A stretch of DNA of 64,000 nt, taken from contig NZ_CP005192.1 in assembly GCF_001563285.1 (NCBI RefSeq), forward strand, positions 1-64,000, read 5' to 3'. The translations under genes were made by a program, and so were the position numbers. Positions 36,601 to 44,815 of the stretch are shown here, in pieces. How positions within the stretch are numbered: the first letter of the stretch is position 1; every line of letters starts with the position of its first letter. The notes under the pieces are model-generated. The model was not told where the DNA came from. It saw only the letters and a list, made by a program, of their open reading frames with translations, and searched no databases. The stretch comes from Sphingobium sp. MI1205. GTDB lineage: Bacteria; Pseudomonadota; Alphaproteobacteria; Sphingomonadales; Sphingomonadaceae.

Positions 36601-36826
36601 TCGCGCCGGCGACATGGCGGGCCGGGAGCGCACGGGCAAGGAAATGGCGGGCATGGCGAAAAGCCTTGAGCGCGATCCCCAGGTGGAATTGGTCCTGCGT
36701 AATCGCACCCGCGAGCTGGGGCTTGAGATCGGCATGGGCCGGGGGCGCGGCATGAACAGCGGCGACCTTGGCCGCGAGCTGGCGCGGGATTTAGGGATAG
36801 GCATGGGGCGCGGAATGAGCCGGTAA
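33692..36826 (+). CDS. traA: TraA relaxase-helicase (MOBQ)
   Basis: 1044 residues from MAIYHFSAKVISRANGSSAV (33692). Residues 1-250 are a MobA/MobL relaxase with the metal triad in HWDMGKDGQPKPHAHVML. A RecD-like helicase follows, with Walker A GYAGSGKS and Walker B VLVIDEAGM, ending in a UvrD-like motif (DHGYAATIHKSQGVT). The C-terminal 250 residues are charged and contain the repeat RGMFDG. It nicks oriT and unwinds the transferred strand. It appears complete and intact. The frame is open upstream to 33635, but family similarity starts at MAIYHF. Confidence 0.92.
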   Translation: MAIYHFSAKVISRANGSSAVASAAYRAAERLHDDRLGRDHDFSNKAGVVHSEILAPEGAPERLNDRATLWNEVEAGEKRKDAQLAREVEFSIPRELNQQQGIQLARDFVEKQFVERGMVADMNVHWDMGKDGQPKPHAHVMLSMREVGPEGFGQKVREWNSTALLQEWRVAWADHVNERLAELDIDARIDHRTLEAQGIDLEPQHKIGPAASRMPEQGLEAERVEDHARIARENGEKIIARPEIALDAIARQQATFTRRDLAQFAFRHSDGKDQFDQVMSAVRSSPELVALGRDGKGEDRFTSRDMIAAEQRLERAAEGLAIDRGHGVADAHVTRALASAEGRGLDLSAEQRGALAHITGDKGLASVVGYAGSGKSAMLGVAREAWEAQGYQVRGAALSGIAAENLEGGSAIASRTIASMEYQWEQGRELLGPRDVLVIDEAGMIGTRQMECVLSHAEQAGAKVVLVGDPEQLQAIEAGAAFRAVTERHGWAEITEIRRQCEDWQRDATKALATGRAGEAIHAYEAHGMVQAAETRELARADLVDRWDAERIAAPDQSRIILTHTNAEVRDLNLAARDRLRDAGELGPDVRVSAERGARDFATGDRIMFLKNERGLGVRNGTLGKVEQVSPERMAVKLDDGRSVAFDLKDYAHVDHGYAATIHKSQGVTVDRAHVLATPGMDRHSAYVALSRHRDGVQLHYGRDDFGDDRRLVRTLSRERAKDMASDYGRDRDAEIRAFADRRGLSGEIRLPERAERSPVEILGPRAGTMRQMGEDPRTVRDAGDRGAGAGQAAAERQPRRGMFDGFRPAPQRPAPESTPAGEREKAAPKRGMFDGLKLSAAPLKGAERAPVPADRGQGRDYARAVERASRSAEAVLQARASGAPVLEHQKVALERTTQALDQIRPGASRDLASAMQRDPALLREAAAGRSGPMIEAMAQEARVRADPNLRADRFVERWQGLKQERDRLYRAGDMAGRERTGKEMAGMAKSLERDPQVELVLRNRTRELGLEIGMGRGRGMNSGDLGRELARDLGIGMGRGMSR

Positions 36827-36833
36827 GGAGAGG

Positions 36834-37556
36834 ATGATGGACGAGGATAATTATCGCAACAACGGCAGGGCCGGCGACGATCCGCAGGCGGCGTTCGAGC
36901 AGTTGCGCGGCGAGGTGGCGCTGGTGCGCCTTGCGGTCGAGGGGTTAGCCCGCGCGCGCGAGTCCATCGAGATTCCCGATTATCAGCCGACGCTCGCCAA
37001 CACCGAGAAGATATTGCTGGCGCTCACCCAGCGGGTCGATGTGATCGCGAAAAGCCCCGCGATGAAACTCACCCCGGAGACGATGGGAGAGCGTGTAAAC
37101 GCTTCGGTGGCGAGTGCGACGGGCGAGCTGCACAACCTGGTGAACAGCACGCGATCGGACATGAGCGAGGCGGCGCGGGAATTGCGGGGGCTGATCGGAA
37201 CGACGCGCGCGCGCTGGCAACAGGATCGGTGGCTGTTTTGGATCGGGTTGGGCGGCGTGGTGCTGGGGATATTGCTCTATGCGCTTCTCGCCGGCCTGAT
37301 CGCGCGCGCCATGCCCGATAGCTGGCAGTTGCCGGAGCGCATGGCGACGCGGGCGCTTGCCGAACCGACGCTATGGGATGCCGGCACGCATCTGATGCAG
37401 CGCGCATCGCCGGCGAGCTGGGAGGGGATCGTCGCGGCCGCCAATCTGGCGCGGGACAATCGCGAGACGATCGAAGCGTGCGGCGCGGCTGCCGCCAAGG
37501 CGAAAAAGACGGTGCGCTGCACGATCGAGGTCAAGCCGGCGAACAATGACCGCTGA
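36834..37556 (+). CDS. DUF6118-like membrane protein behind traA
   Basis: 240 residues, starting 7 bases after traA with AAGGAGAGG. A long coiled-coil N-terminal half (QAAFEQLRGEVALVRLAVEG) is followed by one or two transmembrane helices near residue 135-160 and a C-terminal periplasmic-type region with two Cys. I recall such proteins next to traA in sphingomonad and rhizobial plasmids under the name DUF6118. It may support transfer; role unproven. Confidence 0.65.
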   Translation: MMDEDNYRNNGRAGDDPQAAFEQLRGEVALVRLAVEGLARARESIEIPDYQPTLANTEKILLALTQRVDVIAKSPAMKLTPETMGERVNASVASATGELHNLVNSTRSDMSEAARELRGLIGTTRARWQQDRWLFWIGLGGVVLGILLYALLAGLIARAMPDSWQLPERMATRALAEPTLWDAGTHLMQRASPASWEGIVAAANLARDNRETIEACGAAAAKAKKTVRCTIEVKPANNDR

Positions 37557-37857
37557 TCGGCGCGCGCGGCCAAGCTCAGCGTCATGCCTTCGCCGATCGC
37601 GTAGCGGCCGAGCGCCATATCGCCGCCACCCTACGCCGGCGCGGCACTGCCGAGGGGCGTATCGGCGTGCCCTATCGGCCTATAGGGGCTAGGGGCGAAT
37701 CACGGATTTCACCTGAATCCCGTCATGCCGTGGCGCAACTCCTGACGATCTCCGCCGCGCACGCTATTGCGCGGCCTCTCTGATCCCGCATAATGTCCGA
37801 AAAACACTGTCGGATTGTAAATGTGTCCGACAACATGGTTTTGGGGGTTTTCCGTCA
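37557..37857. promoter_or_regulatory. Intergenic region with res-like repeats
   Basis: 301 bp before a resolvase gene. The last 70 bases contain repeated and inverted TGTCCGA / TCGGA half-sites (near 37795-37840), as expected of a resolvase binding site. No gene seen. Confidence 0.5.
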
Positions 37858-37911
37858 TGCTCGTTGGCTACATGCGCGTATCGTCAACCGATGATCGGCA
37901 ATCGGTCGATC
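37858..37911 (+). pseudogene. Plasmid resolvase, 5' part (split by linB array)
   Basis: Encodes MLVGYMRVSSTDDRQSVD, the start of a serine recombinase with the nucleophile Ser. It is cut at GGTCGATC (37904-37911). The remaining 180 codons are at 43158-43701. Joined, the frame is uninterrupted (...RQSVDLQRDAL...). It probably resolved multimers of the second replicon. Confidence 0.9.
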
Positions 37912-38791
37912 GGCTCTGTTGCAAAGATTGGCGGCAGTCAGAGGTAGGCTGTCGCTCTGCGCCGATCAGGCGGCTGCTGCGAAATGGTGGTTGAGCATGC
38001 CCATGGCCTCCGTCAGCGCCGAGGGCCCAATGCCAAAAGCTCTCTCCACAAGGCGCACCTCGCCCCTGATGCCGGGCTGCAGGCACCAGGGGCGAGCCTG
38101 TCCTTTGCGCAGGGCTCGCATGACTTCGAATCCCTTGATCGTGGCATAGGCCGTGGGGATCGATTTGAAACCGCGCACCGGCTTGATCAGTATCTTGAGC
38201 TTTCCGTGATCGGCCTCGATCACGTTATTGAGATACTTCACCTGCCGGTGGGCCGTCTCCCGGTCCAGCTTTCCTTCGCGCTTCAATTCGGTGATCGCTG
38301 CACCATAGCTCGGCGCTTTGTCGGTATTGAGCGTGGCAGGCTTTTCCCAGTGCTTCAGGCCTCGCAGGGCCTTGCCCAGGAACCGCTTCGCTGCCTTGGC
38401 GCTGCGGGTCGGCGACAGGTAGAAATCGATCGTGTCGCCCCGCTTGTCGACTGCCCGGTACAGGTAGGTCCACTTGCCCCGCACCTTGACGTAGGTTTCA
38501 TCCAGGCGCCAGCTCGGATCAAAGCCACGCCGCCAGAACCAGCGCAGCCGCTTCTCCATCTCCGGGGCGTAGCACTGGACCCAGCGATAGATCGTCGTAT
38601 GGTCGACCGAAATGCCGCGTTCCGCCAGCATTTCCTCAAGGTCGCGATAGCTGATCGGATAGCGACAATACCAGCGCACCGCCCACAGGATCACATCACC
38701 CTGGAAATGGCGCCACTTGAAATCCGTCATCGTTCCGTCCGTCCAATCTCCGCCAAGCATGCTCAAGCTTCACGATTTTTGCAACAGAGCC
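37912..38791 (-). mobile_element. IS6100 copy 4
   Basis: 880 bp. Left flank GGTCGATC (target duplication), right flank GGCGCGCG (linB segment). Confidence 0.98.
37966..38730 (-). CDS. tnpA: IS6100 transposase (copy 4)
   Basis: Same 254-residue protein, intact. Confidence 0.97.
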   Translation of the reverse strand: MTDFKWRHFQGDVILWAVRWYCRYPISYRDLEEMLAERGISVDHTTIYRWVQCYAPEMEKRLRWFWRRGFDPSWRLDETYVKVRGKWTYLYRAVDKRGDTIDFYLSPTRSAKAAKRFLGKALRGLKHWEKPATLNTDKAPSYGAAITELKREGKLDRETAHRQVKYLNNVIEADHGKLKILIKPVRGFKSIPTAYATIKGFEVMRALRKGQARPWCLQPGIRGEVRLVERAFGIGPSALTEAMGMLNHHFAAAA

Positions 38792-39013
38792 GGCGCGCGG
38801 ATCCTGTGGTGCACGCCCGTGTTTGGCCAGGCCGTGGGCACTCAACATATCGATGAGATTCTCGCGGTCTGGTATCCGACTCACAAAACCTTCCTCGATC
38901 TTTCGGATGCGCCCGGGGCTAAGGAAAGCTACCGCCTGAGAGGCGCCTGCGTGGCCTACGCCGTCATCCATCGATGCTCCGGCAGCAACTCTCCGCTCGA
39001 CGGCAATGGCTAG
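38792..39013 (+). pseudogene. DUF1330-like protein, C-terminal part (unit 1)
   Basis: 73 residues (VGTQHIDEILAVWYPTHKTF, LDLSDAPGAKESYRLRGACV, YAVIHRC) of a small DUF1330-type dimeric barrel protein. Its N-terminus is missing at the IS6100 border. It lies upstream of linB and belongs to the segment captured with it. Confidence 0.65.
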
Positions 39014-39026
39014 AACGATTCCTCGA

Positions 39027-39055
39027 TTGACATGATATTCATCATGCGATATGCA
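39027..39055 (+). promoter_or_regulatory. Possible linB promoter (unit 1)
   Basis: TTGACA (39027-39032) and, after 17 bases, TATGCA. The -35 box is perfect, the -10 box weak. Located 44 bases before the linB start. Confidence 0.4.
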
Positions 39056-39098
39056 TCGCCGACCGGGCAGACCAGAAAATCGCTCAAGGAGAATATCG

Positions 39099-39989
39099 AT
39101 GAGCCTCGGCGCAAAGCCATTTGGCGAGAAGAAATTCATTGAGATCAAGGGCCGGCGCATGGCCTATATCGATGAAGGGACCGGCGATCCGATCCTCTTC
39201 CAGCACGGCAATCCGACGTCGTCCTATCTGTGGCGCAATATCATGCCGCATTGCGCCGGGCTGGGACGGCTGATCGCCTGTGACCTGATCGGCATGGGCG
39301 ATTCGGACAAGCTCGATCCGTCGGGGCCCGAGCGTTATACCTATGCCGAGCATCGTGACTATCTCGACGCGCTGTGGGAGGCGCTCGATCTCGGGGACAG
39401 GGTTGTTCTGGTCGTGCATGACTGGGGGTCCGTCCTCGGCTTCGACTGGGCCCGCCGCCACCGCGAGCGTGTACAGGGGATTGCCTATATGGAAGCGGTC
39501 ACCATGCCGCTCGAATGGGCGGATTTTCCCGAACAGGATCGCGATCTGTTTCAGGCCTTTCGCTCGCAGGCGGGCGAAGAATTGGTGTTGCAGGACAATG
39601 TTTTTGTCGAACAAGTTCTCCCCGGATTGATCCTGCGCCCCTTAAGCGAAGCGGAGATGGCCGCCTATCGCGAGCCCTTCCTCGCCGCCGGCGAAGCCCG
39701 TCGACCGACCCTGTCTTGGCCTCGCCAAATCCCGATCGCAGGCACCCCGGCCGACGTGGTCGCGATCGCCCGGGACTATGCCGGCTGGCTCAGCGAAAGC
39801 CCGATTCCGAAACTCTTCATCAACGCCGAGCCGGGACACCTGACCACGGGCCGAATACGCGACTTCTGCCGCACATGGCCAAACCAGACCGAAATCACGG
39901 TCGCAGGCGCCCATTTCATCCAGGAGGACAGTCCGGACGAGATTGGCGCGGCGATTGCGGCGTTTGTCCGGCGATTGCGCCCAGCATAA
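39099..39989 (+). CDS. linB: Haloalkane dehalogenase LinB (copy 1)
   Basis: 296 residues from the ATG at 39099, after AAGGAGA; the open frame reaches back to 39051 but the LinB start is clear. Alpha/beta-hydrolase with nucleophile D108 (HDWGS), acid E132, base H272, and halide-binding N38 and W109. It hydrolyses carbon-chlorine bonds of tetrachlorocyclohexadiene and, in some variants, of beta-HCH. Residues T81, V112, V134, T135, L138, H247 and I253 match, from memory, the MI1205-type enzyme that hydroxylates beta-HCH twice, not the UT26 type. Soluble, periplasmic or cytoplasmic. Confidence 0.95.
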   Translation: MSLGAKPFGEKKFIEIKGRRMAYIDEGTGDPILFQHGNPTSSYLWRNIMPHCAGLGRLIACDLIGMGDSDKLDPSGPERYTYAEHRDYLDALWEALDLGDRVVLVVHDWGSVLGFDWARRHRERVQGIAYMEAVTMPLEWADFPEQDRDLFQAFRSQAGEELVLQDNVFVEQVLPGLILRPLSEAEMAAYREPFLAAGEARRPTLSWPRQIPIAGTPADVVAIARDYAGWLSESPIPKLFINAEPGHLTTGRIRDFCRTWPNQTEITVAGAHFIQEDSPDEIGAAIAAFVRRLRPA

Positions 39990-40077
39990 TCCGGAACCGG
40001 CTCATTTTCTAAGATCCGAACAAACCACAGACGCGGCGACGCCGATCACCCGCGCAGGACAATAGGAGAGACCGACA

Positions 40078-40094
40078 TGAGCGACGACATTTTT
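40078..40094 (+). pseudogene. 5' stub of gene after linB (unit 1)
   Basis: AGGAGAGACCGAC and ATG open a frame MSDDIF that IS6100 copy 5 interrupts. It is too short to identify. Confidence 0.4.
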
Positions 40095-40974
40095 GGCTCT
40101 GTTGCAAAGATTGGCGGCAGTCAGAGGTAGGCTGTCGCTCTGCGCCGATCAGGCGGCTGCTGCGAAATGGTGGTTGAGCATGCCCATGGCCTCCGTCAGC
40201 GCCGAGGGCCCAATGCCAAAAGCTCTCTCCACAAGGCGCACCTCGCCCCTGATGCCGGGCTGCAGGCACCAGGGGCGAGCCTGTCCTTTGCGCAGGGCTC
40301 GCATGACTTCGAATCCCTTGATCGTGGCATAGGCCGTGGGGATCGATTTGAAACCGCGCACCGGCTTGATCAGTATCTTGAGCTTTCCGTGATCGGCCTC
40401 GATCACGTTATTGAGATACTTCACCTGCCGGTGGGCCGTCTCCCGGTCCAGCTTTCCTTCGCGCTTCAATTCGGTGATCGCTGCACCATAGCTCGGCGCT
40501 TTGTCGGTATTGAGCGTGGCAGGCTTTTCCCAGTGCTTCAGGCCTCGCAGGGCCTTGCCCAGGAACCGCTTCGCTGCCTTGGCGCTGCGGGTCGGCGACA
40601 GGTAGAAATCGATCGTGTCGCCCCGCTTGTCGACTGCCCGGTACAGGTAGGTCCACTTGCCCCGCACCTTGACGTAGGTTTCATCCAGGCGCCAGCTCGG
40701 ATCAAAGCCACGCCGCCAGAACCAGCGCAGCCGCTTCTCCATCTCCGGGGCGTAGCACTGGACCCAGCGATAGATCGTCGTATGGTCGACCGAAATGCCG
40801 CGTTCCGCCAGCATTTCCTCAAGGTCGCGATAGCTGATCGGATAGCGACAATACCAGCGCACCGCCCACAGGATCACATCACCCTGGAAATGGCGCCACT
40901 TGAAATCCGTCATCGTTCCGTCCGTCCAATCTCCGCCAAGCATGCTCAAGCTTCACGATTTTTGCAACAGAGCC
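40095..40974 (-). mobile_element. IS6100 copy 5
   Basis: 880 bp between the two linB units. Left flank ACATTTTT, right flank GGCGCGCG, i.e. a unit-to-unit junction without target duplication. Confidence 0.98.
40149..40913 (-). CDS. tnpA: IS6100 transposase (copy 5)
   Basis: Same 254-residue protein, intact. Confidence 0.97.
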   Translation of the reverse strand: MTDFKWRHFQGDVILWAVRWYCRYPISYRDLEEMLAERGISVDHTTIYRWVQCYAPEMEKRLRWFWRRGFDPSWRLDETYVKVRGKWTYLYRAVDKRGDTIDFYLSPTRSAKAAKRFLGKALRGLKHWEKPATLNTDKAPSYGAAITELKREGKLDRETAHRQVKYLNNVIEADHGKLKILIKPVRGFKSIPTAYATIKGFEVMRALRKGQARPWCLQPGIRGEVRLVERAFGIGPSALTEAMGMLNHHFAAAA

Positions 40975-41196
40975 GGCGCGCGGATCCTGTGGTGCACGCC
41001 CGTGTTTGGCCAGGCCGTGGGCACTCAACATATCGATGAGATTCTCGCGGTCTGGTATCCGACTCACAAAACCTTCCTCGATCTTTCGGATGCGCCCGGG
41101 GCTAAGGAAAGCTACCGCCTGAGAGGCGCCTGCGTGGCCTACGCCGTCATCCATCGATGCTCCGGCAGCAACTCTCCGCTCGACGGCAATGGCTAG
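40975..41196 (+). pseudogene. DUF1330-like protein, C-terminal part (unit 2)
   Basis: Identical to 38792-39013 as far as I can read. Confidence 0.65.
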
Positions 41197-41209
41197 AACG
41201 ATTCCTCGA

Positions 41210-41238
41210 TTGACATGATATTCATCATGCGATATGCA
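41210..41238 (+). promoter_or_regulatory. Possible linB promoter (unit 2)
   Basis: Same TTGACA / TATGCA pair as in unit 1, 44 bases before the second linB. Confidence 0.4.
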
Positions 41239-41281
41239 TCGCCGACCGGGCAGACCAGAAAATCGCTCAAGGAGAATATCG

Positions 41282-42172
41282 ATGAGCCTCGGCGCAAAGC
41301 CATTTGGCGAGAAGAAATTCATTGAGATCAAGGGCCGGCGCATGGCCTATATCGATGAAGGGACCGGCGATCCGATCCTCTTCCAGCACGGCAATCCGAC
41401 GTCGTCCTATCTGTGGCGCAATATCATGCCGCATTGCGCCGGGCTGGGACGGCTGATCGCCTGTGACCTGATCGGCATGGGCGATTCGGACAAGCTCGAT
41501 CCGTCGGGGCCCGAGCGTTATACCTATGCCGAGCATCGTGACTATCTCGACGCGCTGTGGGAGGCGCTCGATCTCGGGGACAGGGTTGTTCTGGTCGTGC
41601 ATGACTGGGGGTCCGTCCTCGGCTTCGACTGGGCCCGCCGCCACCGCGAGCGTGTACAGGGGATTGCCTATATGGAAGCGGTCACCATGCCGCTCGAATG
41701 GGCGGATTTTCCCGAACAGGATCGCGATCTGTTTCAGGCCTTTCGCTCGCAGGCGGGCGAAGAATTGGTGTTGCAGGACAATGTTTTTGTCGAACAAGTT
41801 CTCCCCGGATTGATCCTGCGCCCCTTAAGCGAAGCGGAGATGGCCGCCTATCGCGAGCCCTTCCTCGCCGCCGGCGAAGCCCGTCGACCGACCCTGTCTT
41901 GGCCTCGCCAAATCCCGATCGCAGGCACCCCGGCCGACGTGGTCGCGATCGCCCGGGACTATGCCGGCTGGCTCAGCGAAAGCCCGATTCCGAAACTCTT
42001 CATCAACGCCGAGCCGGGACACCTGACCACGGGCCGAATACGCGACTTCTGCCGCACATGGCCAAACCAGACCGAAATCACGGTCGCAGGCGCCCATTTC
42101 ATCCAGGAGGACAGTCCGGACGAGATTGGCGCGGCGATTGCGGCGTTTGTCCGGCGATTGCGCCCAGCATAA
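41282..42172 (+). CDS. linB: Haloalkane dehalogenase LinB (copy 2)
   Basis: The encoded 296-residue protein is identical to copy 1, including all seven residues that separate the two LinB activity types. The duplicated 2,183-bp unit shows no difference I could see, so the duplication is recent. Its main effect would be gene dosage, useful because LinB activity limits growth or detoxification on HCH residues. Homologous recombination between IS6100 copies can raise or lower the copy number. Confidence 0.95.
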   Translation: MSLGAKPFGEKKFIEIKGRRMAYIDEGTGDPILFQHGNPTSSYLWRNIMPHCAGLGRLIACDLIGMGDSDKLDPSGPERYTYAEHRDYLDALWEALDLGDRVVLVVHDWGSVLGFDWARRHRERVQGIAYMEAVTMPLEWADFPEQDRDLFQAFRSQAGEELVLQDNVFVEQVLPGLILRPLSEAEMAAYREPFLAAGEARRPTLSWPRQIPIAGTPADVVAIARDYAGWLSESPIPKLFINAEPGHLTTGRIRDFCRTWPNQTEITVAGAHFIQEDSPDEIGAAIAAFVRRLRPA

Positions 42173-42260
42173 TCCGGAACCGGCTCATTTTCTAAGATCC
42201 GAACAAACCACAGACGCGGCGACGCCGATCACCCGCGCAGGACAATAGGAGAGACCGACA

Positions 42261-42277
42261 TGAGCGACGACATTTTT
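42261..42277 (+). pseudogene. 5' stub of gene after linB (unit 2)
   Basis: Same MSDDIF stub as at 40078-40094, cut by IS6100 copy 6. Confidence 0.4.
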
Positions 42278-43157
42278 GGCTCTGTTGCAAAGATTGGCGG
42301 CAGTCAGAGGTAGGCTGTCGCTCTGCGCCGATCAGGCGGCTGCTGCGAAATGGTGGTTGAGCATGCCCATGGCCTCCGTCAGCGCCGAGGGCCCAATGCC
42401 AAAAGCTCTCTCCACAAGGCGCACCTCGCCCCTGATGCCGGGCTGCAGGCACCAGGGGCGAGCCTGTCCTTTGCGCAGGGCTCGCATGACTTCGAATCCC
42501 TTGATCGTGGCATAGGCCGTGGGGATCGATTTGAAACCGCGCACCGGCTTGATCAGTATCTTGAGCTTTCCGTGATCGGCCTCGATCACGTTATTGAGAT
42601 ACTTCACCTGCCGGTGGGCCGTCTCCCGGTCCAGCTTTCCTTCGCGCTTCAATTCGGTGATCGCTGCACCATAGCTCGGCGCTTTGTCGGTATTGAGCGT
42701 GGCAGGCTTTTCCCAGTGCTTCAGGCCTCGCAGGGCCTTGCCCAGGAACCGCTTCGCTGCCTTGGCGCTGCGGGTCGGCGACAGGTAGAAATCGATCGTG
42801 TCGCCCCGCTTGTCGACTGCCCGGTACAGGTAGGTCCACTTGCCCCGCACCTTGACGTAGGTTTCATCCAGGCGCCAGCTCGGATCAAAGCCACGCCGCC
42901 AGAACCAGCGCAGCCGCTTCTCCATCTCCGGGGCGTAGCACTGGACCCAGCGATAGATCGTCGTATGGTCGACCGAAATGCCGCGTTCCGCCAGCATTTC
43001 CTCAAGGTCGCGATAGCTGATCGGATAGCGACAATACCAGCGCACCGCCCACAGGATCACATCACCCTGGAAATGGCGCCACTTGAAATCCGTCATCGTT
43101 CCGTCCGTCCAATCTCCGCCAAGCATGCTCAAGCTTCACGATTTTTGCAACAGAGCC
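42278..43157 (-). mobile_element. IS6100 copy 6
   Basis: 880 bp. Left flank ACATTTTT, right flank GGTCGATC, the partner of the duplication left of copy 4. Confidence 0.98.
42332..43096 (-). CDS. tnpA: IS6100 transposase (copy 6)
   Basis: Same 254-residue protein, intact. Confidence 0.97.
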   Translation of the reverse strand: MTDFKWRHFQGDVILWAVRWYCRYPISYRDLEEMLAERGISVDHTTIYRWVQCYAPEMEKRLRWFWRRGFDPSWRLDETYVKVRGKWTYLYRAVDKRGDTIDFYLSPTRSAKAAKRFLGKALRGLKHWEKPATLNTDKAPSYGAAITELKREGKLDRETAHRQVKYLNNVIEADHGKLKILIKPVRGFKSIPTAYATIKGFEVMRALRKGQARPWCLQPGIRGEVRLVERAFGIGPSALTEAMGMLNHHFAAAA

Positions 43158-43701
43158 GGTCGATCTGCAACGCGATGCGCTCACGGCCGCTGGTGTCGAT
43201 CAACGGCACCTCTACTCCGACAAGGCTTCCGGTGCGCGCGACGATCGCGCCGGCCTGAAAGCCTGCCTCGACTACATGAACGCCGGCGACACGCTGGTTG
43301 TCTGGAAGCTCGATCGGCTCGGCCGCTCGCTGCCGCACCTGCTGGCGATCGTCACCGACCTCAAGGAACGCGGCATCGCCTTCCGGTCGCTGACCGAACA
43401 GATGGATACCACCACGCCGCATGGCGAGTTGCTGTTCTCGCTGTTCGGCGCGCTCGCCCAATACGAGCGAGCGTTGACGCGGGAGCGGATCATGGCGGGC
43501 CTGGCCGCCGCAAAGCGGCGGGGCCGACAAGGTGGACGACCGCCGACGATCGCCGCGGAAAAGATGCAGTTGATAGTTGCCGCTCTGTCCAATGGGGCCA
43601 GCAAAGCGTCGGTTTCTCGCACGTTCAGCGTGCCGCGATCAACATTGACGGACACGTTGGAGCGGATCGGGTGGTCAGCGCCGGTCAAGGATACGCCTTG
43701 A
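43158..43701 (+). pseudogene. Plasmid resolvase, 3' part
   Basis: Carries most of the serine-recombinase domain ([40 protein letters not shown]) and a C-terminal helix-turn-helix (ALSNGASKASVSRTFSVPRS). It lacks the first 16 residues, including the nucleophile, which are at 37858-37903. It is inactive unless the linB array is lost by precise excision. Confidence 0.9.
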
Positions 43702-43732
43702 ATAACGACAAAAATATAATTATATTCCCGTC

Positions 43733-44041
43733 ATGTTATCCATGCGCTTTTCCTGGCACCCAGCCAAAGCCGAGAGCAATCTGAGAAAGCATGGCATCAG
43801 TTTCGAGACGGCCGCCAGCGCCTTCGCAGACCCCTTTGCGCTTAGCGTGCATGATCGGATCGAAGGCGGCGAGCAACGATGGCAGACCTTGGGCCTGGTC
43901 GAAGGACATTTACTCCTGCTGGTGGCCCACACCGTCGCTGAGGATGACGACGACGGCGAATATGTGGAGATCATCCATATCATTTCGGCCCGAAAAGCCG
44001 ATCGAAAGGAAAGACGACGTTATGAAGAAGAAAGACGCTGA
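43733..44041 (+). CDS. brnT: BrnT-type toxin
   Basis: 102 residues; the start could also be the ATG at 43742 (MRFSWHPAKAESNLRKHGIS). The pattern F-W-x-P-x-K-A-x-x-N-x-x-K-H-G-I-x-F and the late HIISARKADRKERRRYEE are the BrnT signature. BrnT is an RNase-like toxin of the RelE fold. It overlaps brnA. A short AT-rich stretch (AAAATATAATTATATTCC) upstream is the promoter and likely the BrnA/BrnT operator. Confidence 0.9.
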   Translation: MLSMRFSWHPAKAESNLRKHGISFETAASAFADPFALSVHDRIEGGEQRWQTLGLVEGHLLLLVAHTVAEDDDDGEYVEIIHIISARKADRKERRRYEEERR

Positions 44042-44354
44042 TACCGTCCGCTTCCAGCTCGATCCGGGCAATCTGCCCCCCTTGACCGAGGCACAGAAGG
44101 CCGAGCTGGATGCCCTGCAGGCGATGCCGGATAGCGGTATCGACTATAGTGATGCCCCGACGCTGACAGAGGATTTCTGGAAGACCGCCGAGCGTGGACG
44201 GTTCTATAAGCCGATCAAGCAGCAGGTAACGGCGCGGCTCGACGCCGATGTGCTTGCTTGGCTCAAATCCCAGGGCAAGGGCTATCAGGCTCGCATGAAC
44301 GCAATCCTTCGGCGCGAGATGTTGGCGGCTGCGAAGGAGCGCCGACACGCTTGA
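44022..44354 (+). CDS. brnA: BrnA-type antitoxin
   Basis: 110 residues. It overlaps brnT by 20 bases with AGGAAAG in front. The C-terminal half (KQQVTARLDADVLAWLKSQG then YQARMNAILRREM) is the ribbon-helix-helix of BrnA. The N-terminal part binds the toxin. Together the two maintain the second replicon by post-segregational killing. Confidence 0.9.
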   Translation: MKKKDADTVRFQLDPGNLPPLTEAQKAELDALQAMPDSGIDYSDAPTLTEDFWKTAERGRFYKPIKQQVTARLDADVLAWLKSQGKGYQARMNAILRREMLAAAKERRHA

Positions 44355-44440
44355 CGTGCAGGCCGCAGATGGATGCCGCTTTCACGGCCGGGAGTAACCC
44401 GGCCCGGCGTAGGCGCGCGAAGCCGCCAGAGTTGCGGCAA

Positions 44441-44551
44441 TCATGTGTTTTTCGCTATGCTCTTTCTTCTAAAATAGCGACCGGTGAAAAATCCGATCCA
44501 CGCAATTGCTGGAACAAGCCAAGGCCAAAAGGAAGATAAGAGTAGAATCAT
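44441..44551 (-). CDS. Small membrane protein B (36 aa)
   Basis: MILLLSSFWPWLVPAIAWIG followed by a basic tail (RYFRRKSIAKNT): one transmembrane helix with a positive C-terminus. The start overlaps the stop of the preceding 52-codon gene as ATGA. Unknown function; could be a chance pair. Confidence 0.35.
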   Translation of the reverse strand: MILLLSSFWPWLVPAIAWIGFFTGRYFRRKSIAKNT

Positions 44552-44703
44552 GTCGCCCCAGCGGCTCCGAGCAATAGCGTTAATGCAGTCGATCCCAATG
44601 TTATCGGAGTAGCGACAAATATTCCGAATTTTTGGTTTGCAAATGATACGAGCGAACAGACCAGTAAGATCACGAATATATCTGGCCAAAATTCACCCAA
44701 CAT
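44548..44703 (-). CDS. Small membrane protein A (about 52 aa)
   Basis: Starts at ATG 44703 (or GTG 44712). Two hydrophobic segments (FWPDIFVILLVCSLVSF; TLGSTALTLLLGAAGA). It is translationally coupled to the 36-residue protein by ATGA. No family recognised. Confidence 0.35.
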   Translation of the reverse strand: MLGEFWPDIFVILLVCSLVSFANQKFGIFVATPITLGSTALTLLLGAAGAT

Positions 44704-44815
44704 ACGTATCACGTTGTCTTTCTCCACGAACAGCCATCTACATGCGGCGCACTGCAACCCTAAGTCCAAGAAATCCGTCAAGTAACGAAATTTTGTTAAG
44801 AGTCTGTCTTGAATC

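Larger units (their letters stand above)
37912..43157. mobile_element. IS6100-linB tandem array
   Basis: IS6100-linB-IS6100-linB-IS6100, all IS in the same orientation, with a repeat period of exactly 2,183 bp (880 bp IS plus 1,303 bp linB segment). The array is flanked once by the 8-bp duplication GGTCGATC (37904-37911 / 43158-43165); inner junctions show no duplication. This is the signature of an IS6-type translocatable unit added next to an existing copy, then duplicated. Confidence 0.92.

Noticed and set aside
39051..39098. 16 additional codons upstream of linB
   Set aside because: The ribosome-binding site and known LinB N-terminus place the start at 39099.
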